DNA of 64,000 nt. It comes from Anarhynchus alexandrinus. Taxonomy: Eukaryota > Chordata > Aves > Charadriiformes > Charadriidae. The notes under the pieces are model-generated. The model was not told the DNA's origin and searched no databases. It saw only the letters and a program-made list of their open reading frames with translations. Both the position numbers and the translations under genes were made by a program. Shown in pieces: positions 48,996-63,866 of this stretch; the stretch's first letter is position 1, and the number at the start of each line of letters is the position of its first letter. Location of the stretch: the NCBI GenBank assembly GCA_008711295.1, contig VUYV01000082.1, forward strand, positions 1,022,361 to 1,086,360, given 5' to 3'.

Positions 48996-51900
48996 TAATC
49001 CTGATTAACCTGTGTAGCTCCCTACTGTGAGGAGAAAAAAAGAGTAGGTCGAATAGGTCACTTGTTACACCTTAAAGGTCTTCCAGTGCCCCAGCAAAAC
49101 AACTAGATTCTACAGGGCTCTCCAATGGCCTTGGTTCATGCCCTACCACTGACAAGACAGTCTTTCTAACAACACTAGGAAGGATAAAATTGCAGCCATT
49201 ATTATTTTTCATTCTTTACTTAAGAAAATGACCTACCACCTAGAATTAGGCTAAAACATCTTCCCTGGAAGAACAGCATATGAAACACACTATGCAAATT
49301 GCATGCCTGCCTTTGAGGTATTCAGGTCTAGTAACCAAGTAAGAAGGGCCATACGGTTGCTGCAGGAAATTAGCTCTTACACTGTTATGTGCCTGAGGCA
49401 ATCCCCCAACACTCTTACACGGGGAAGCAGTGAACATACCCCAGGTCAATATTCCGCTTGATGTAATTCCAGCCAACAATAGAGAATTACAAGATTACTC
49501 TGATGCAAATGCATTGGTAGGAAAAACGGTCATCTGCTCCCTCCCTTATCACTTTCCCCACAGCATTTCTGTCACCATGATTTGCTGCTCTTCTGTCTAC
49601 AGAAGCAAAGGGTAATCCTGTTGTGCAACTACCTCCTTCTCCAGTAATTAATTTGTTGCTTGAAGGAACAAAACTAAATGACTTCTATTTTCATTTTGAA
49701 ATAAATTGTGCTTTGCAACTCCTTTTGCAGAAACTAGAAAGGAGCCGATTTTCTTCTGGATCATGTTGTTCTTTCTTAGCATTGTGTGCTTGGTAAATTA
49801 TGTTAGCACAGCATGAAGTTGGCACAAGATATGTGATGCAGCCTCAACTGTAAAATCAGAACTGTTTGGCTGAAAGGGTAAAGGATATTGCCCCCACCCA
49901 CTCTATGATATTCAGGGAAGAGGAAAAGCACAGTTTGGCTACGTTCCTTAATTTGTCATTAAAACATATAGATATATTCTACAGCAAATTCCTCTTGACT
50001 GATGCTAAATGCCTGACTAATTCTGTAGGCTGAGATCAAAAGTGACAAATCTACAAAATTTGCATTAAGTCAGTTTTAATATGACATACATAGTATTTTC
50101 TTCTCTTGGATCAGAATCAACTCATGGATGTTACTTTAAAGAGTTTTGCTCAACCTCTGCAAAGAGTCCTGCCAACTATATAGACTGGATGGCCAATAAA
50201 GAAATCTGAGATAATTGATTCAGGATCTAGCTTTGATATATTCCCTGTCAAAAGGAATAACTTCGACACTTCCTCAGGGTAAGACCTCTTTAGTAAGTCT
50301 CACTGGATAAATTTGGCCAAGACACTCAATCCACTAAAGAGATATGTTGTCATGAAACACTTATTTTGCCACTCCCATTAGGCACCTCTGGATTTCAGAT
50401 AAATTCAGATGCCCTGAAGAAAAACACTTCCATTAAAATAGCCAAAATTTTATTTTGGATCAATTTGATGTTGAATAGATTTTTTTTCCTGTTAAAGTTT
50501 TCAATGAACAAGGAGTTTGGGTATGATGAAATGTCAAGCAAAAAGCACTAAAAGGACTTGTTATCATTTTTATTGAAGTTCTCTCTGAAATCCTCTCCTC
50601 CATTTTCATAACCAGCTTTGAAACTTACACACTGATTATTTCATGTGGCAGGGCTTCATCCATGCTGAAGACCATAAAAATGCAGTTATCTTGAAGAGAC
50701 TCTGCACTTATCTTGTTCACCCTAGCAATGAGCAAACTCTTCAGAAATAGGTTTAGAACCCCCATCAGTTGCAGTTACCTGCAGCTGGTAGCAATGAACC
50801 TCAAATTCAGCTGTTTTAGCCCTGAGGGAAGCTCACGTTACAGAAAACTGCAGTTTTTCCAAGATCTCTGATATTATTCTCTCAACATCTTAAATACCCA
50901 TGGATAATGCTAAGACAGAGTAAAGCAGAGGACTCCCAAACCCAAGGGAAACGGAATGAGGATTTGGCTCCATTTCAGGTGACGACCCACAAAGCGGCTC
51001 CTGACTCAGCACCTTGGACAGGGGAACAAAGGTGAGTCCGTGGTCCTCGGAGAGCAGCCACCTTCCCACCTATGAGCACACGCATGAAGCGAGTGGTGCC
51101 TTCTTCCCAAGAGAGAGCAACCCATGAGGCTTGCCTTGGTCAAGAAGACTCCAAGAAGTCCAAGAGTTTCAACACTAGCAATAGGGATGGCAGGGAATAA
51201 GTATGGAGAGAAAAAGTGGATGAAATATGAACACAATCTCCAAATTACCTGCATTACTGACAGGTTTAGTAAGACCCTGCAGTAGCTGCAATGTAAAGGC
51301 AGTGAGGTGAGGAATGCTTCTTAACCACCAAAGCTGTGTACTGTTCACAACATTCCAAGTCCACCCAAAGATAAGCAATATGAAAAAAAAATGGAAATAA
51401 AAAAGAAAATTAAGGCATGTATAGTCAAAGAGTTGCTACTTCTGCAACTCATGATAGCACAGCATAATAGTACAAGGTGACAACATGTGAGTTTTTAAAA
51501 AAAAGAAAGGAAAGCAACTAATATGATAAACTCAGTGGATAGGGGATATCTAAGTCATAAAAGGGCTTAAGACTCAGTGAATTCTCAGGAGAACAGAAAG
51601 AATACACAAAATGCTCTAGAATTTCCTTGGTCTCTCAATCTCTTTCTTTTTTGACAGTGTCCTTTAAGAAAACCAAAGCCCCAGTTGTTTGGACAGTCTT
51701 GCCTTTATTTATAAACCTCAGCTTATTCACTAGAGAGGAACAATTAACCTTCCAGCAAACGTACCAATTTATATACTTAAGAAATGGCATGGAATGAGTG
51801 ATGTGCAGCCTGACATTAAACCACACAAATGTTTTAAGCTTTTGAACAGACTAATGAAGATAACTATTAAAACAGAAAGATATATTCATTGAGGATGCCT

Positions 51901-54900
51901 GCTGAACTGATCACACCACTCTAGCCACAAGAATAGCCTCCTCATTATGCATTGCAACATATCACAATAAGCTGCCATCTACTGAAGTACAGAACTTCAG
52001 TCCAAAATACTTTTAAAAGATGTAACTTTTCTGAAGAACTACTTTCAGATTACATAGGTTTCTATTAACCTGTAAAGCAATATGGTCAAATAGCATAATT
52101 AAGCAAATGGGAATCAGAGATCTGACAAATGCCTTCAGTCCCATGGCAGTTTACTGTAACTTACTTGGCAAGAAATACTGACAGCTTAGCTAATATCTAG
52201 ACTGCAGGTTGGAGTTTCATCAGCACAGCTGATCTGGGCATTCTCCAAAAGGACTTCACCAAACTTGAGAAGAGCTATATTGACTGCAGGGACCACTATC
52301 AGTGAAGGCATTTATGTTGTTCAGGAAATCAGTCCATGCTGCTGATGTACATGTCTTTAAGAAGGCCCAGAATGTTGGGTTTTTTTTTATCTAGTCTTGA
52401 AGCAGCACTTGCGAACAGTGTTATGCCACAATCAGGGGGAGTTTGAAAAAAAAAAATAAAATCCATATTTGTTTATTTGCAAGAGATTTACAGAAGATTA
52501 GCAACAGCTGCATATAAAACCTTGAGGAATTTTGTGTCAGAAGGAGATCCAATAAAATACACATTGAATTTTGAATTCAGGCAAATGCATTTTTACCTTC
52601 CCTGAGAGGGGAAACAAAGCTGCTATCACAGCAGAATGTGCTAGTGTTTCATTTCAGACCTCTATATGGAGACACTAATATTATCTTTGCAGAAACGTCA
52701 ATAGTAAGCTGTCCAGAAGACAGAAAAATAGAGCTCATGTGGGGGCGCACACACAGAGACATATATATAAATTTAAATTGCAAAGAGCCAGAAGGAAGTT
52801 GGCTACATTTCAATTTTAGGTAGAAAAAAATAAATTCCACAGACTAGACAATTATTCCCACAGGGTGAAGGCTGGAATATTTTCTGTATTTTCACTCAAC
52901 ATTTTCTAAACTTCTGTTATCATTCTGAAATATGATACAGGGCAGAAATGTTTCAGCATATGTTTGATATTGTTATTAATGAGGAAGAATGTGAAGAAAA
53001 TACTGCATTAGTTCATTCTGAGGGACTCCGTGGGCATGGATTGGGTACCAGTTTGACTAAAAGACTGAATCCTGGCCTAATTCAATTACTATGATGAATT
53101 TAATTACTTTCTCTTGTTAAAGGGGGTGTGCAAAAGTGTTCAACAGACAGATCTGCATACTCAACTCCCATAGCTAGGTGAGGAAATACCACCTGAAGCA
53201 CGCTCTCTCTGAAATGATGTATTAATCAAAAATTAAAAATCTAGAGCAAGGACTAAGAAGTATTGAAACAAAGAGATCTTCAAATGAGTGCCTGAAGCTT
53301 TAGATCAGTCAGATCATCTACATCATCCACATCAGTTTAACTTTGTTTAAGATACAACAGCTAGGTGTGAACTATACCCAAATTAATTAACACGGGTGAA
53401 AAATTTGCTGTAATGAAACAAAGTAGAATATTTTTGAGGGCAGTAGAAGGTTTTAAGACTATGGTTAACTTTTCTCTACTGCCATTTCTATGACTGAATA
53501 ATGCGCTATACTTTTTCCTGAAACTGAAGGTCCTCCAGAAGATGTTGTTTAGTAACTCCCTTTTCAGAGGGAGCTACAGACCACATCAGCTCCAGGTACC
53601 TCCTCTGCTTTGAGCTTTACAAACTTCTTATAAAGCTGCTGATCAAGTTCCTTGAAAGAGATGTGAACACCAGATCAAAAGGAAAAAAAAGAAAAGAATT
53701 TTTTCTCGCATTTTCAAAAAATATTTAACAACCTCAATCGCTCTCCAAGTGTCAGACACTAAGTTACCTTTCCACGGATCTCAAACAAATTAGACACACA
53801 AGGTAAAATGCTACACTGCAGCTTGACTTGAGTTAGACTAATTTTCTACTGATGCTCCTAAATCACTATATGCTTCTGTGCCCTGCAAATGAGGGGTCAG
53901 ATTCTCAATCTTCTCTCCTTTCCCCCTTCATCAGTTCCCACACTGAGTTCCTGAAGGAGAAATCAAACACCAGCCTGCTCACCTGAACTATACATCTTCA
54001 AGCAGTGAGAACCCCTCTCAGCACAGCAAGACAGCAGGACACACAGCTGCGTGCCTGAGGAGTGACTTTTAGTTTGCTGCAGCCCACTAGAGAGTAACGG
54101 ACTCTGGGATACAATTTTGGCTTTGGGAAATTGGCTTCTGGAGCTATCTAAGCTTCACCCTTAGAAGCAGAAGCACATCAACTTCTCTCCTCAGCTTACA
54201 CTGTCCTGTCGCATTGACTGCATGTTTACAGTTCTGGGTGGTGTTTGGTACTACAAGAATACAAAGCTTAACTATTGATGACAGCGATGGACATTGCATG
54301 TCACGCAGTACCACATTTTTTTAAACACTATTTGCAGGATATGTGCATTTTGTTTACTTCTGGTGGGACAGTTGAGGACGGACAGGCCAGAAGATGCCAG
54401 GGTAGCAGAATGGACACGGAGCTGCTGCCTACTTCATGTACACCAGAGCCAAGATAGCCAGGGAGGAGTGGGGTATGTGAAGCACTAGGTCTTGCTGGGA
54501 AGGGGAAGAAAAGAGCATGCCTACATCCAGGGATGCTCTAGACCAGAGAGAGTGGAAGAGATTAGTGTTCTACAGATGCACCCAGACAAAGCAGCTACAA
54601 ACAGACAACCTACATACTTTAACCAAAGCAACTGTTTACATCTCGCTATCAGGATGAATTCTGATCTTCTTCCCTACCTGACTTTAAAAAAAAAAAGACA
54701 AGAAGGAAATCAATAATTCTTCTCTTCCCACCCTGGACAAGCTACTTTGGCACCACTAAGTACTGTCAGATGGGAAAATGGGAGCAGGGTAGAAGACAGG
54801 TTTCTAGCCTTTCTCTCATTGGGTTTGCAATGGAAATCACAACTATTGATAAATGTGTTGCCAACCAGGCAATATATGTTTACTCATTTTGGTTCATTTG

Positions 54901-57900
54901 TCTCCATGGAACCCATCAGAGAAAATTAATCTCCTAGCTGGAAGTAAGCCGTTGTCAAAGCCAAACTCTTCCAGCTTGCCTGCAGGGAATTCCTCGCCTT
55001 TCACTATGATTGAAGGCCTGTACCACACTACTGAGCTGCACCTCATTAAATTAGCACTGAGCAGACTTCACAGATCTGCTTCCTTCCTACCAACACCATG
55101 ACAGTCAGAGCTTGCTGCTGCCATCAGGAATGAGCTGCTGCATGTCACAAAAACACAGACATTTTCTGCAACCAGATGTAGCTGTCATTAGAAGCCACAC
55201 AGTCAGGTTAATAATAATTTCAGTACCAAATTTCTCTGCCTCCCCTGCTTATGAATAAGAAACAGATAACATGTTATATTTTGGTTTCAGCCGCCTGATC
55301 TGCTTCTGCTGTTTTTAGATGACTTCCATCAACTTTGAGAAAAATTGTGCGCATGGCAAACTCTTTGACTCAGACTTGGGTCAGTGTGAAAGACTTCATT
55401 AGCAAAGCCTCTCTTCTGCCACATGGTGCTCATGCACTTTATTAAAGTAAGTGTTTAAACACAACTGCAGACTTTGTTCCACCAATTTGCAGAGGAGGGT
55501 GGGAGGGGAAAAATGAAAGATTGGAGGCATGGCCTTCAAAAAGATGCTCATCTTTGCAGGCCAGCCTGTCCAGATAAAAGGAAAACAGCCTCACAGAGTG
55601 GCTACTGAGAGCAAGGATAAGGCAAAGCAGTTCCCTGGTAATCCTGTCCCCAAATCAAAGATTAAAACCTATGCTTTATGCAGCTGAGTAGCTCAAAACG
55701 GCTAAAAAGTGGTTTCAGTAGTTACCATGATCATTCAATGGGTAGTCTGAGATTAGAGTGGCAAAGCTGGACAGCCTGTAAGGAACAGTATTTCAGACTA
55801 AGTGATGCAAGGATTCTGTCTGGCCTTAAGAGCTTAAGCTGAGCTCTTATCAAACTCTTCCTGGACAAGCGTCCACACTTCAAGTGGTGGTCCAGGCAGG
55901 ATCAGGGTAGAGGGGCTGACTAGCATCATCATCCGCATGGACAGCCTGCCATGGGAGAGCTGTGTCAGATCAGTATGTGGGAGCTCTGCAGATGATACCA
56001 AACAGTTCATTGCAGCTCTCAGTGCAGCAGATCTGGAGGCCCTGCTGTTCGCTTTGTGCCCCCTTCCAAGTATACCAGAGAGTGCTTTATGAGGCAGCTC
56101 TGCAGATAGAAAGTCTGTTCATGCCATATCCCATGTTAGCAGCCAGTTTGCTTTCTACATTGCCTCTCAGAGCCCACCCCACGTGCCCGAGAGGCCTGTG
56201 AAGTTATATACTCTGTTACTGCATTCATGAGTCTTGATAGGACTTTCTTTTGAAGGAATAAACTCAGCTGCAAACAGATGATTTCACTTGGCTAACAAGC
56301 ATAGCATTAGTGTGTTCAACTGCACACTGCCACCTCCCTGCTGGAGCACAGCTCAACCTAAGAGGATGCAAAAGAAAAGAAGAACAAAGGCTTGCCATAA
56401 GAAATACTGAAGTTTTCTTGCTGTTAAACATTGTTCTCATCCAATCAGAAAGATTGGAGAAGACTTGAACACCTTCAGAATATCACTGGAGGTTTATACT
56501 TCCAAGTTGTGACCTCTCCTTCTAGCAATTGTAGCTACCGCACATTAGCACTGGTCACATCTTCCAACCTGCTGTATGGCCAAGGACAGGCAACCAAACA
56601 CTAAGGCACATGCAGGCTGTGCAAATGAACATGCCATTTTTACTACTACTTTGTCTGAAAGACCACATTCAAAACTCAAGAATTTATGTCCCTGAACAGC
56701 CCCACTGTTACCTCTGATCCTTTTATCAGATCAGACCTTCTAAGATTTTACCATCTACTGGAAGAGAGCACTGAACTGTGAAGGGTACCCGAAGTTATCC
56801 AACCTGCAGCAACAGCAATGCCTTCAGGTGGCTTCCCCTCAGCTGAACTGAATTTAGTCCGTTAAACACAAACCAAAGCTGAAGAGCAGAAACAGATATG
56901 AGACATCAAAAAAAAAGCATAACCTCATATTAAAGAGAGAGCAAGAAAACAGCCATGGGAAGAACTCTCCTCATATCCTGCCTTGTAGCAATTACTGCCT
57001 CTCTTGTGCTTTGGGAGTCCACATTTTATATTTTTAGAGGGCTTCTGCTGCTTCTTTCACTTCCCACCAACTTACTGACTAGAAAGTAACAACGTGAGCA
57101 GTTCCTGAAGGCCAGAAAAAATGCATTTCCACATTGCCTACTACCACTTAAAAAAGAAAAAAAGAGAAGAGGGACCTTTCAGCAAGAGTTAAAGAGACAG
57201 CTCAGCCTGTGTGGGCTGCAAATCACTTTTGGACCTGCAACATGCCCAGCTAAATTACACTTATCTCTCCGCCTCACTGGCATGGCTGCTGAAGAGACAG
57301 ATTGCCCTGGTCTCTTCGGGGTTGTTTACTATTCAGAGGTTAGGACCAAAGTGCTTATGTTTAAGTTTTGTTTCTCTCACTAACTTCCTAAGTGCATTTC
57401 ACTCAGCTGGTTTACTGCTTTCAGTAAATGGGCTGCTTGAAACTAGCTGAAATTTCTAAGTCAGGATAAGGCTAAGACAGAGAAGGCTTTGGGCAGATGT
57501 CTTTAAAAAAAAAAAAGTTTTAAACCAGTATGTTTAATTAATGTTTCAATCAGATTTCAAGGTTTGTGCGATGTTTTCTCATTGGGGAGAAAAAAAATAA
57601 AATAATTTCTGTGGCAAGAGTGCTGGGAAAGCGAGTCTTTTCCAGATTCCTCTCAAAACTGTTACTGGTAGGAGCCACAGTCCTTTGGAGCCTCCTGGGA
57701 AGGAAGGTACGAGCTTGGCTTTTCTCACCAGAGCCCTGCTCAGCATAAAGTGAACATAACATGCAGGGTCTTTCCTGCATGGTTGTAGCCAACCTCAGTA
57801 AAAACTACGTAACTCAGCAGTATCCCCCTTCACCATGGCCAGGCCACTCACAAGACACAGGCCAAATGCCAAATATTCAATCCGCAGGTATTTTGGTGCA

Positions 57901-60900
57901 GTAACAGTGACTGGGTCTCAGATCATCCCAGGTCCCCTGCTCCTGTCTCCTAGTTCTTATCCTGAAACACATTTGTTCAGCAGTTCTTTTTTAAAGCAGA
58001 AATCTCATGCTATACTACTAATTTCACAGGGTCAAAGCCCTGACACCACTAAAACACACCCAATCTGTAAGTCGGAAGGTGACAGCCAAATTTACAGCTG
58101 CAGGGAAAGGAAGTTTTGGCAAAAGACTCTGCAATTCTGAAGAGTACCATAAGACACATGGATCACGCAGGTTGTGAGTCACATTACAGCTTTCCTCCAA
58201 CAGCCACCGTACAGCCAGTTGCACAGAACTCTGTTTTTCTGCTTCCAATAACACCGCAGAACAGTCTACCCCCTGCCATGATATAAACCAGCAGTTTCAC
58301 AGAATCCATCCAATTTCATCATGGTACCTAAAATACAAAATATTTTCTTTCTAGAAGTATATTTCTGAAAGGATGAAGACCCACACCCAGCTTCCCTTGG
58401 TCCCTCAAGAAACCTATTTTCAGAGACAGCGTAACTATCTGTAATAGCTACTTACTTATCAAACTCCATTAATTTAAGCATGTGAAAAATAGAGTATAAT
58501 TCAGTCAGCACATACAACATGCAGAACAGCTCCATCACCAAGTACAACTTCTACTGTTCAAATCGTACTTGTTTTATGAAGTTACTTACCCACTCGCTAA
58601 CAATGTAGTGCATTTCTTGCTGGAAAAAGCCTCTACCACGGAGGGAAATGTGCTGGAAGTAGGAAACATCAGTGCTGGCTACTTAAAAAAAACCTGAGAG
58701 AATTTACACTCACATGCTTCAGAAACAGCGTGTAAAGAAGGACTTACTAACCAAGAAGGAACAAGATTTCTGAGGAAAAACCTAGGAAATATGAACACAA
58801 CTTAAGATATGCTCATTATAATGCGTAGTACACTCCCAAGGTTACAGACATTTGTAATATATAATGACTGCAAGTATATAGATGGAATGACTATATCAAA
58901 AGGAATATAATTGGGCAATTACAAAGTAAGAGCATTTTGAAGAAGTCAAGTTTATTATACAGTCACTGGAAATGGTCTGACACTGTTCTTAGAATGAACA
59001 TTTTACAGGAGCTTTCCACGATTTCCTAACACTCCTGTATCAGGCTTTAGAAAAAAAATCCCTCCTCCCTTCAGGTTTCCCCATCATGGACCTCACATCT
59101 AATTAGAATATCTGCTACGCATGTTCTCCCTGCATAACCAATTGCATTTAAGGATAGATAATTATAAACACTGAATTTCTCAATGAACAGACAAGTTCAG
59201 TTTGGCAGGCCAGCACCCATGATTTCAAAGCGACATGTTCCATTAAAAAAACCCCACAGGAAATTGAAATCACAGGTTTCCTTCCCTCACCTAATGGGAC
59301 TAATGGTGCCCAAGCTCCATGGGGAAGTCAGTTATAGCTTTGAAGGCTTAACTGAGAGGCTATTAATTCCATAGTTTCCACACCAACTGCTTAAATATTT
59401 AATCTCTTGACATGTCTTAATGATATTCCTCACTGCTGAAGGTTTAGCTTTGTGAAGGCACTTACGAGCTGCCCAGCACCCTGCTGTTGAAGTCCCAGTA
59501 GAGTCCTGCAGGGAACCAGCAACCAACGAGTTAAAGCTGGAGACAAATGGTGTACACACAATAATTGTAACTAGCCCTCGTTTAGACCTGCTTAATGAGC
59601 ATAGCAGATTATTTGAGACACAAGCTGGACCAAGTGAAAAACCCTAAATGATTTTGATGCATTCCTGTATGGCATGGCTGAGAACAGGGGCTTTAGCAAG
59701 TTTAAGGAGAAACTTGAGAAGGCAAATGGGGTTAAACAGCTTAGATGGCAGCTGTTCTTGTCCCTGAAAAGAAAATGTGTTCAATTATTCATGTTCAGCT
59801 TAAACTGACAATGAAGCCAGCTTCAACAGAGCAATTCTTCTGCATTATTCATACCATGGAGCAAGCAGAGTCTCTGCAATGAGATGTTTTTGCAGATGGA
59901 TGAAGCCTACAAATGGTTCAGAAGCTGGGCTTCTTCATAAACTCAATGAAGAGAGTGTGTGTGTGTGAGAGAGAGATTTAAATATGAAAATCCATTGAGT
60001 GTTCCTGTGAGTGAATAGATAAGGCTTACAGCATCTAAAAACTACAGAGGCTTGGAAACATCATTGAGGTAAATTTTCAATCATCAGCAGAAGGAAGCAG
60101 TGAAGTTTCCATCTCAGGTGTCTGGTCATTGTATCTGTTATCCTGCAGGACACAGCAGTACCGAGAAAATCCATTTAACATAGTGGTTACTGCGTCACAA
60201 CAGGCCTTTTGTGCCCACTTCTGCTTAACTGGAGGGCCAGGGAATCTCAGTTTCTCTGAAGACCCCAGCTAGTCTTCAGAGCAACTTCAGCAGACAGCTG
60301 CATCTCTTTGCTATGTCTCTCAAGGAACACTAACAGCTGTGCTCCTCTGGCCATCAACAGCTGGAGGAGCTGCTCAGGTTTCTGAAAATCACACAGAGGG
60401 CAACCAAGGTAGTACACCTGCAAATGAAATATCTCAGAGGCTATTTTGTAAGTACAAATTTTAAAGAAGTCAGGAAGAACGCTTTGGTGTTGTCTCTTGC
60501 TTATGACCACAGAGCAGAGCTCTCCTGCAAGAATTATAGGGCCCTATTCAGTGGAAGCACCATGCAGTCACAAGTTCACTGAAAGTAGGATCTGCACCTT
60601 TCAAAGCCACCCCTTCCATTCTTCTCTGAACTTGGTCTTCTTCAGAGAAACATCCTACATGGATGCATTCACAGACCCCAAATTTCCTTACAACAGTTGT
60701 CTGTTTTAGCCACAGAAAGCATAACAGAGCTGGGCTGGAGAGACAGAGTAAGTCTCTTTGAGCAAGCCAGACTGAACCCTGTTCTGCAGGCAGAGAAGAG
60801 ATGCTCTGAAGTGCTATCAGCACAGCTGAGAAGTCAGTTGTTCAGGGAGCCTCAGAAGATGTCCCTCAAAGTGGCATAGGCTGAGATGGTTGCCTCTCGC

Positions 60901-63866
60901 TCCAGCTGATTTTTCCAGTCACCACAACAGCTCTGCATGAGAAACACTGCCTCCATCTCTAATCTGAGGCAAAGAGCTATACAACAAAGCCTTATCAGTA
61001 AATCCCACCATTATTTGCAAGCCCATACTGCCTCTCTGGGCTATGCCACTACATTTATTTATAACCACAGGTGTGCAAACTCAGCTACAAATATGTACCC
61101 AAGGCAAGCAAGGGGCTCTGAACTCCAAAAAGAAAGGAAATGTAGAAGAAAAGAGACCACCGACTACAGTCATATAGGACTGAGCATCAACACAGTCCTC
61201 GAGGTGCAGGAAGAAAGGTAAGTGTTCTACCATAATTAGGTATCCAAACCAGTGAGCTTACAAGATAATATTTGCCACCACAATGGAGAGAGAATAGTAC
61301 CAAGCTGTACGTTAAGACCACAGACGACAGCAGCTCCTTTTAGTACTTCACATTTCACAAAAGACCAGAGCCAGAGATGGCGCAGCCGTGTAACCCACAC
61401 TGGGGATCTTAGGCTGACCTCTCACAGCAAGAGTACACTACTGTAAAACCAACATGGCACAGCAGAAATCTCGCGCTCCCTCCTCTGCAGTACTGACCTC
61501 CAGTGAACACCCACATGCACACACTTTCTGGTGACTGGTGTCACTGTGCAAGTCTCATTTATCTAATCTCAGCCTCACCCATGTTACATTACAAAATCCC
61601 TTATTTCTACTAAGTGGTCTACACAACCATAATTCTTACCAACTCAGTTGTTCTTCTATAATCGCTTTATTTCAGAGACTGAAGTTCACCCTCTACAGAG
61701 CAGACCTAAAACTTCTGTTCAAATTTCTGCATCAAGCCCAGAACCCATCTTTGGGATATAAAGTATTCTGAGAATGAGCACCAGGTTTTAAATCAAGATT
61801 TAAGTCACAGAGTCCTCATGTCCTCCCTGCAATTAGTCATCCCATTAACCAATTATCCTCACTGTTGGGAGCTGGAACTCAATTTTTAGTCAGACTTTGT
61901 CTCACTTCATGTGCCAACCACTGCGTATGAGAATTTTAGAGAATGGTTAGAGAGCCATCTAGCAGTAGGCTCAGCACTTTGTAGACTCCTATAGCACATT
62001 AGTCATCTTTCACATAAGCAAACCAGGCATGAATTTTGCTACATACATTTTCCTGAAGTAGCCTCATAAACATTTTCTAAATTTTTCCAGACCTCTCCCA
62101 CCACCAATTATCCTTTTTGAAATGTAGGCACCATAGACTGATGAAATAAAAGTACTCAGGGACTTAATAATGGGTGACAGCATTACTATTTTACAGGTTA
62201 TCATTTTACTGACTTGTTAATTGCAGGGTTGCCTCTTACGATCCAAACCAATTAATTTTCAGAGCTTTATGTATTTTCACATCATATGTTCCCAATGTGC
62301 TACACAGTATCTTGATTTTTCACTGTGCTTTTTTATTGAAATCATAGTATTCTGGATAGGATTTCAAAGACCCACCTGGAGTTTATGGAGGATATTTTAT
62401 GGAAAATGTTTTATTGCCAAGAGGAACCCAAGCTAAACATAGCAACATCCTGTCTTTGCACATGTACCACAGGAAAGCGCACACCCTTCCCTTGAGGACC
62501 TCTAGACCTGGCTTCTCCTCCCCACTAGCCTTGGCATAAACCACAGCACTGAAACATGGTGGCAGAGAATGACATGTCTTGGAACCGAGGCTTTCATTCC
62601 CGAGCAGAAAGCATGCTTATTTTAGCAGTATGATTACAATAGCAGAAGAATAAGCACTGGAGAAAGAGGAAAAGGTGGAGGAAAAAATAAGTCAAGGTCA
62701 AGAATAAAGCTGAACCCTGGTGCAGTGAGAACATGGTCAAATATTTATCTGTTTTGCAGATGTACTTGTCATTCAGACAAGTGACAGACACCAGTCTGAC
62801 TTTATTCATAGTCCTTGAATAAACTCACTGATGTAGGTAACCCCCGACTGACACAAGCCAGAATCTGGCCCTGAGCATTTCAGAAGAACCCTCTCTGAGA
62901 GAGGGATTTCCGACAATACACCAGTCCTCAGGCAGACACAGACCTGAAGTGAACGGCAGAGCAGAGGGCAATGCAGCTCTTCCTCTCCCGTGCCCTCATC
63001 CACCCCCTGGTTCCTCCACTACCAAATACAATATGAGCTGGCAATGCTGCAACAACGGAGAACCAGGGGACGGTGACAGTAGAAAAGTGAACTCATGATG
63101 GCCCTTCTAGTAAATCTACGTGTGAGTCAGTCTCTTGGCTCTGTATCATTCAATATTGTTGCCTTCAGTAGTACCCACTCTGCATACTCGAATGCAGCCA
63201 GAAGGCCAGACTCATAACAGGCATCTAAGCCACAAGTCTGGGCTACTCTGACCTCTTTTTTATTATTTATTTTAACAAAAGAAGATTCTAGGCCTTATTT
63301 TTATTTTTTTTTTTAAGGAAAAGCTAAAAATATCACAGAAGTGAATTTCTGGGTGCAGGAAATAAAAATATTATTTTAAAACTTAAACATATGTATGGTG
63401 ATGTTTAAGATGCTCAGAAGTAAAAAACCTATTTTTTTTCTTTTTTAGGAAGTAGTCCTAATTTTTCGCTTGCTTCATTTTAGCTAATATTGCTACTTCA
63501 AACATATTTGAACTCCAGCCCTTTTGGATACTTTTCTTCCACACTTGGCTTACTAATTGAAGATAAGTCCTTCGGATCACTAACAGGCTGCAGGATCATC
63601 TCCCCCACCCGCAATTCATCTAGTTGCACAGATTTACTACAAGTATAAGCTACTGAATTGCCTCCTATGCTGAAAGNCCCTCCGGCCATCTTTACTTGTT
63701 GGGGAAGGGATGGGGGTGTGCATCACATAACAGAGACTTTAATGCTTCCATAGATTTGTGTCTTTTTTTAAAAAAAGAAAACAAACTAACCACCTTTCAC
63801 TTGCAGACTCCGTGCCAGTGTGCTTGGAGAGGTTTTCTGTCAAGGATTTTGGGACAGCAGGTCAAA
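48996..63866. other. Long non-coding segment, 49.0-63.9 kb
   Basis: AT-leaning sequence with very few CpG. No recognisable exon with known protein content, no RNA gene, and no CR1 or LTR consensus. Minor features are a (GT)6(GA)5 microsatellite at 59955-59976, a T-rich stretch at about 63295-63315, and a single N at 63677. One frame at 60247-60510 on the minus strand sits behind a good splice acceptor and is discussed as a finding. Whether this stretch is SYN3 intron or 5' flank depends on where the promoter lies. Confidence 0.5.
59955..59976. repeat. (GT)6(GA)5 compound microsatellite
   Basis: Six GT units run directly into five GA units. Short and likely weakly variable. Confidence 0.9.

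Noticed and set aside
55962..56201. GCAGATGATACCAAA-like word as part of an old CR1 body
   Set aside because: CR1 ORF2 has a similar phrase, but the flanks do not follow the element for more than about 15 bases.
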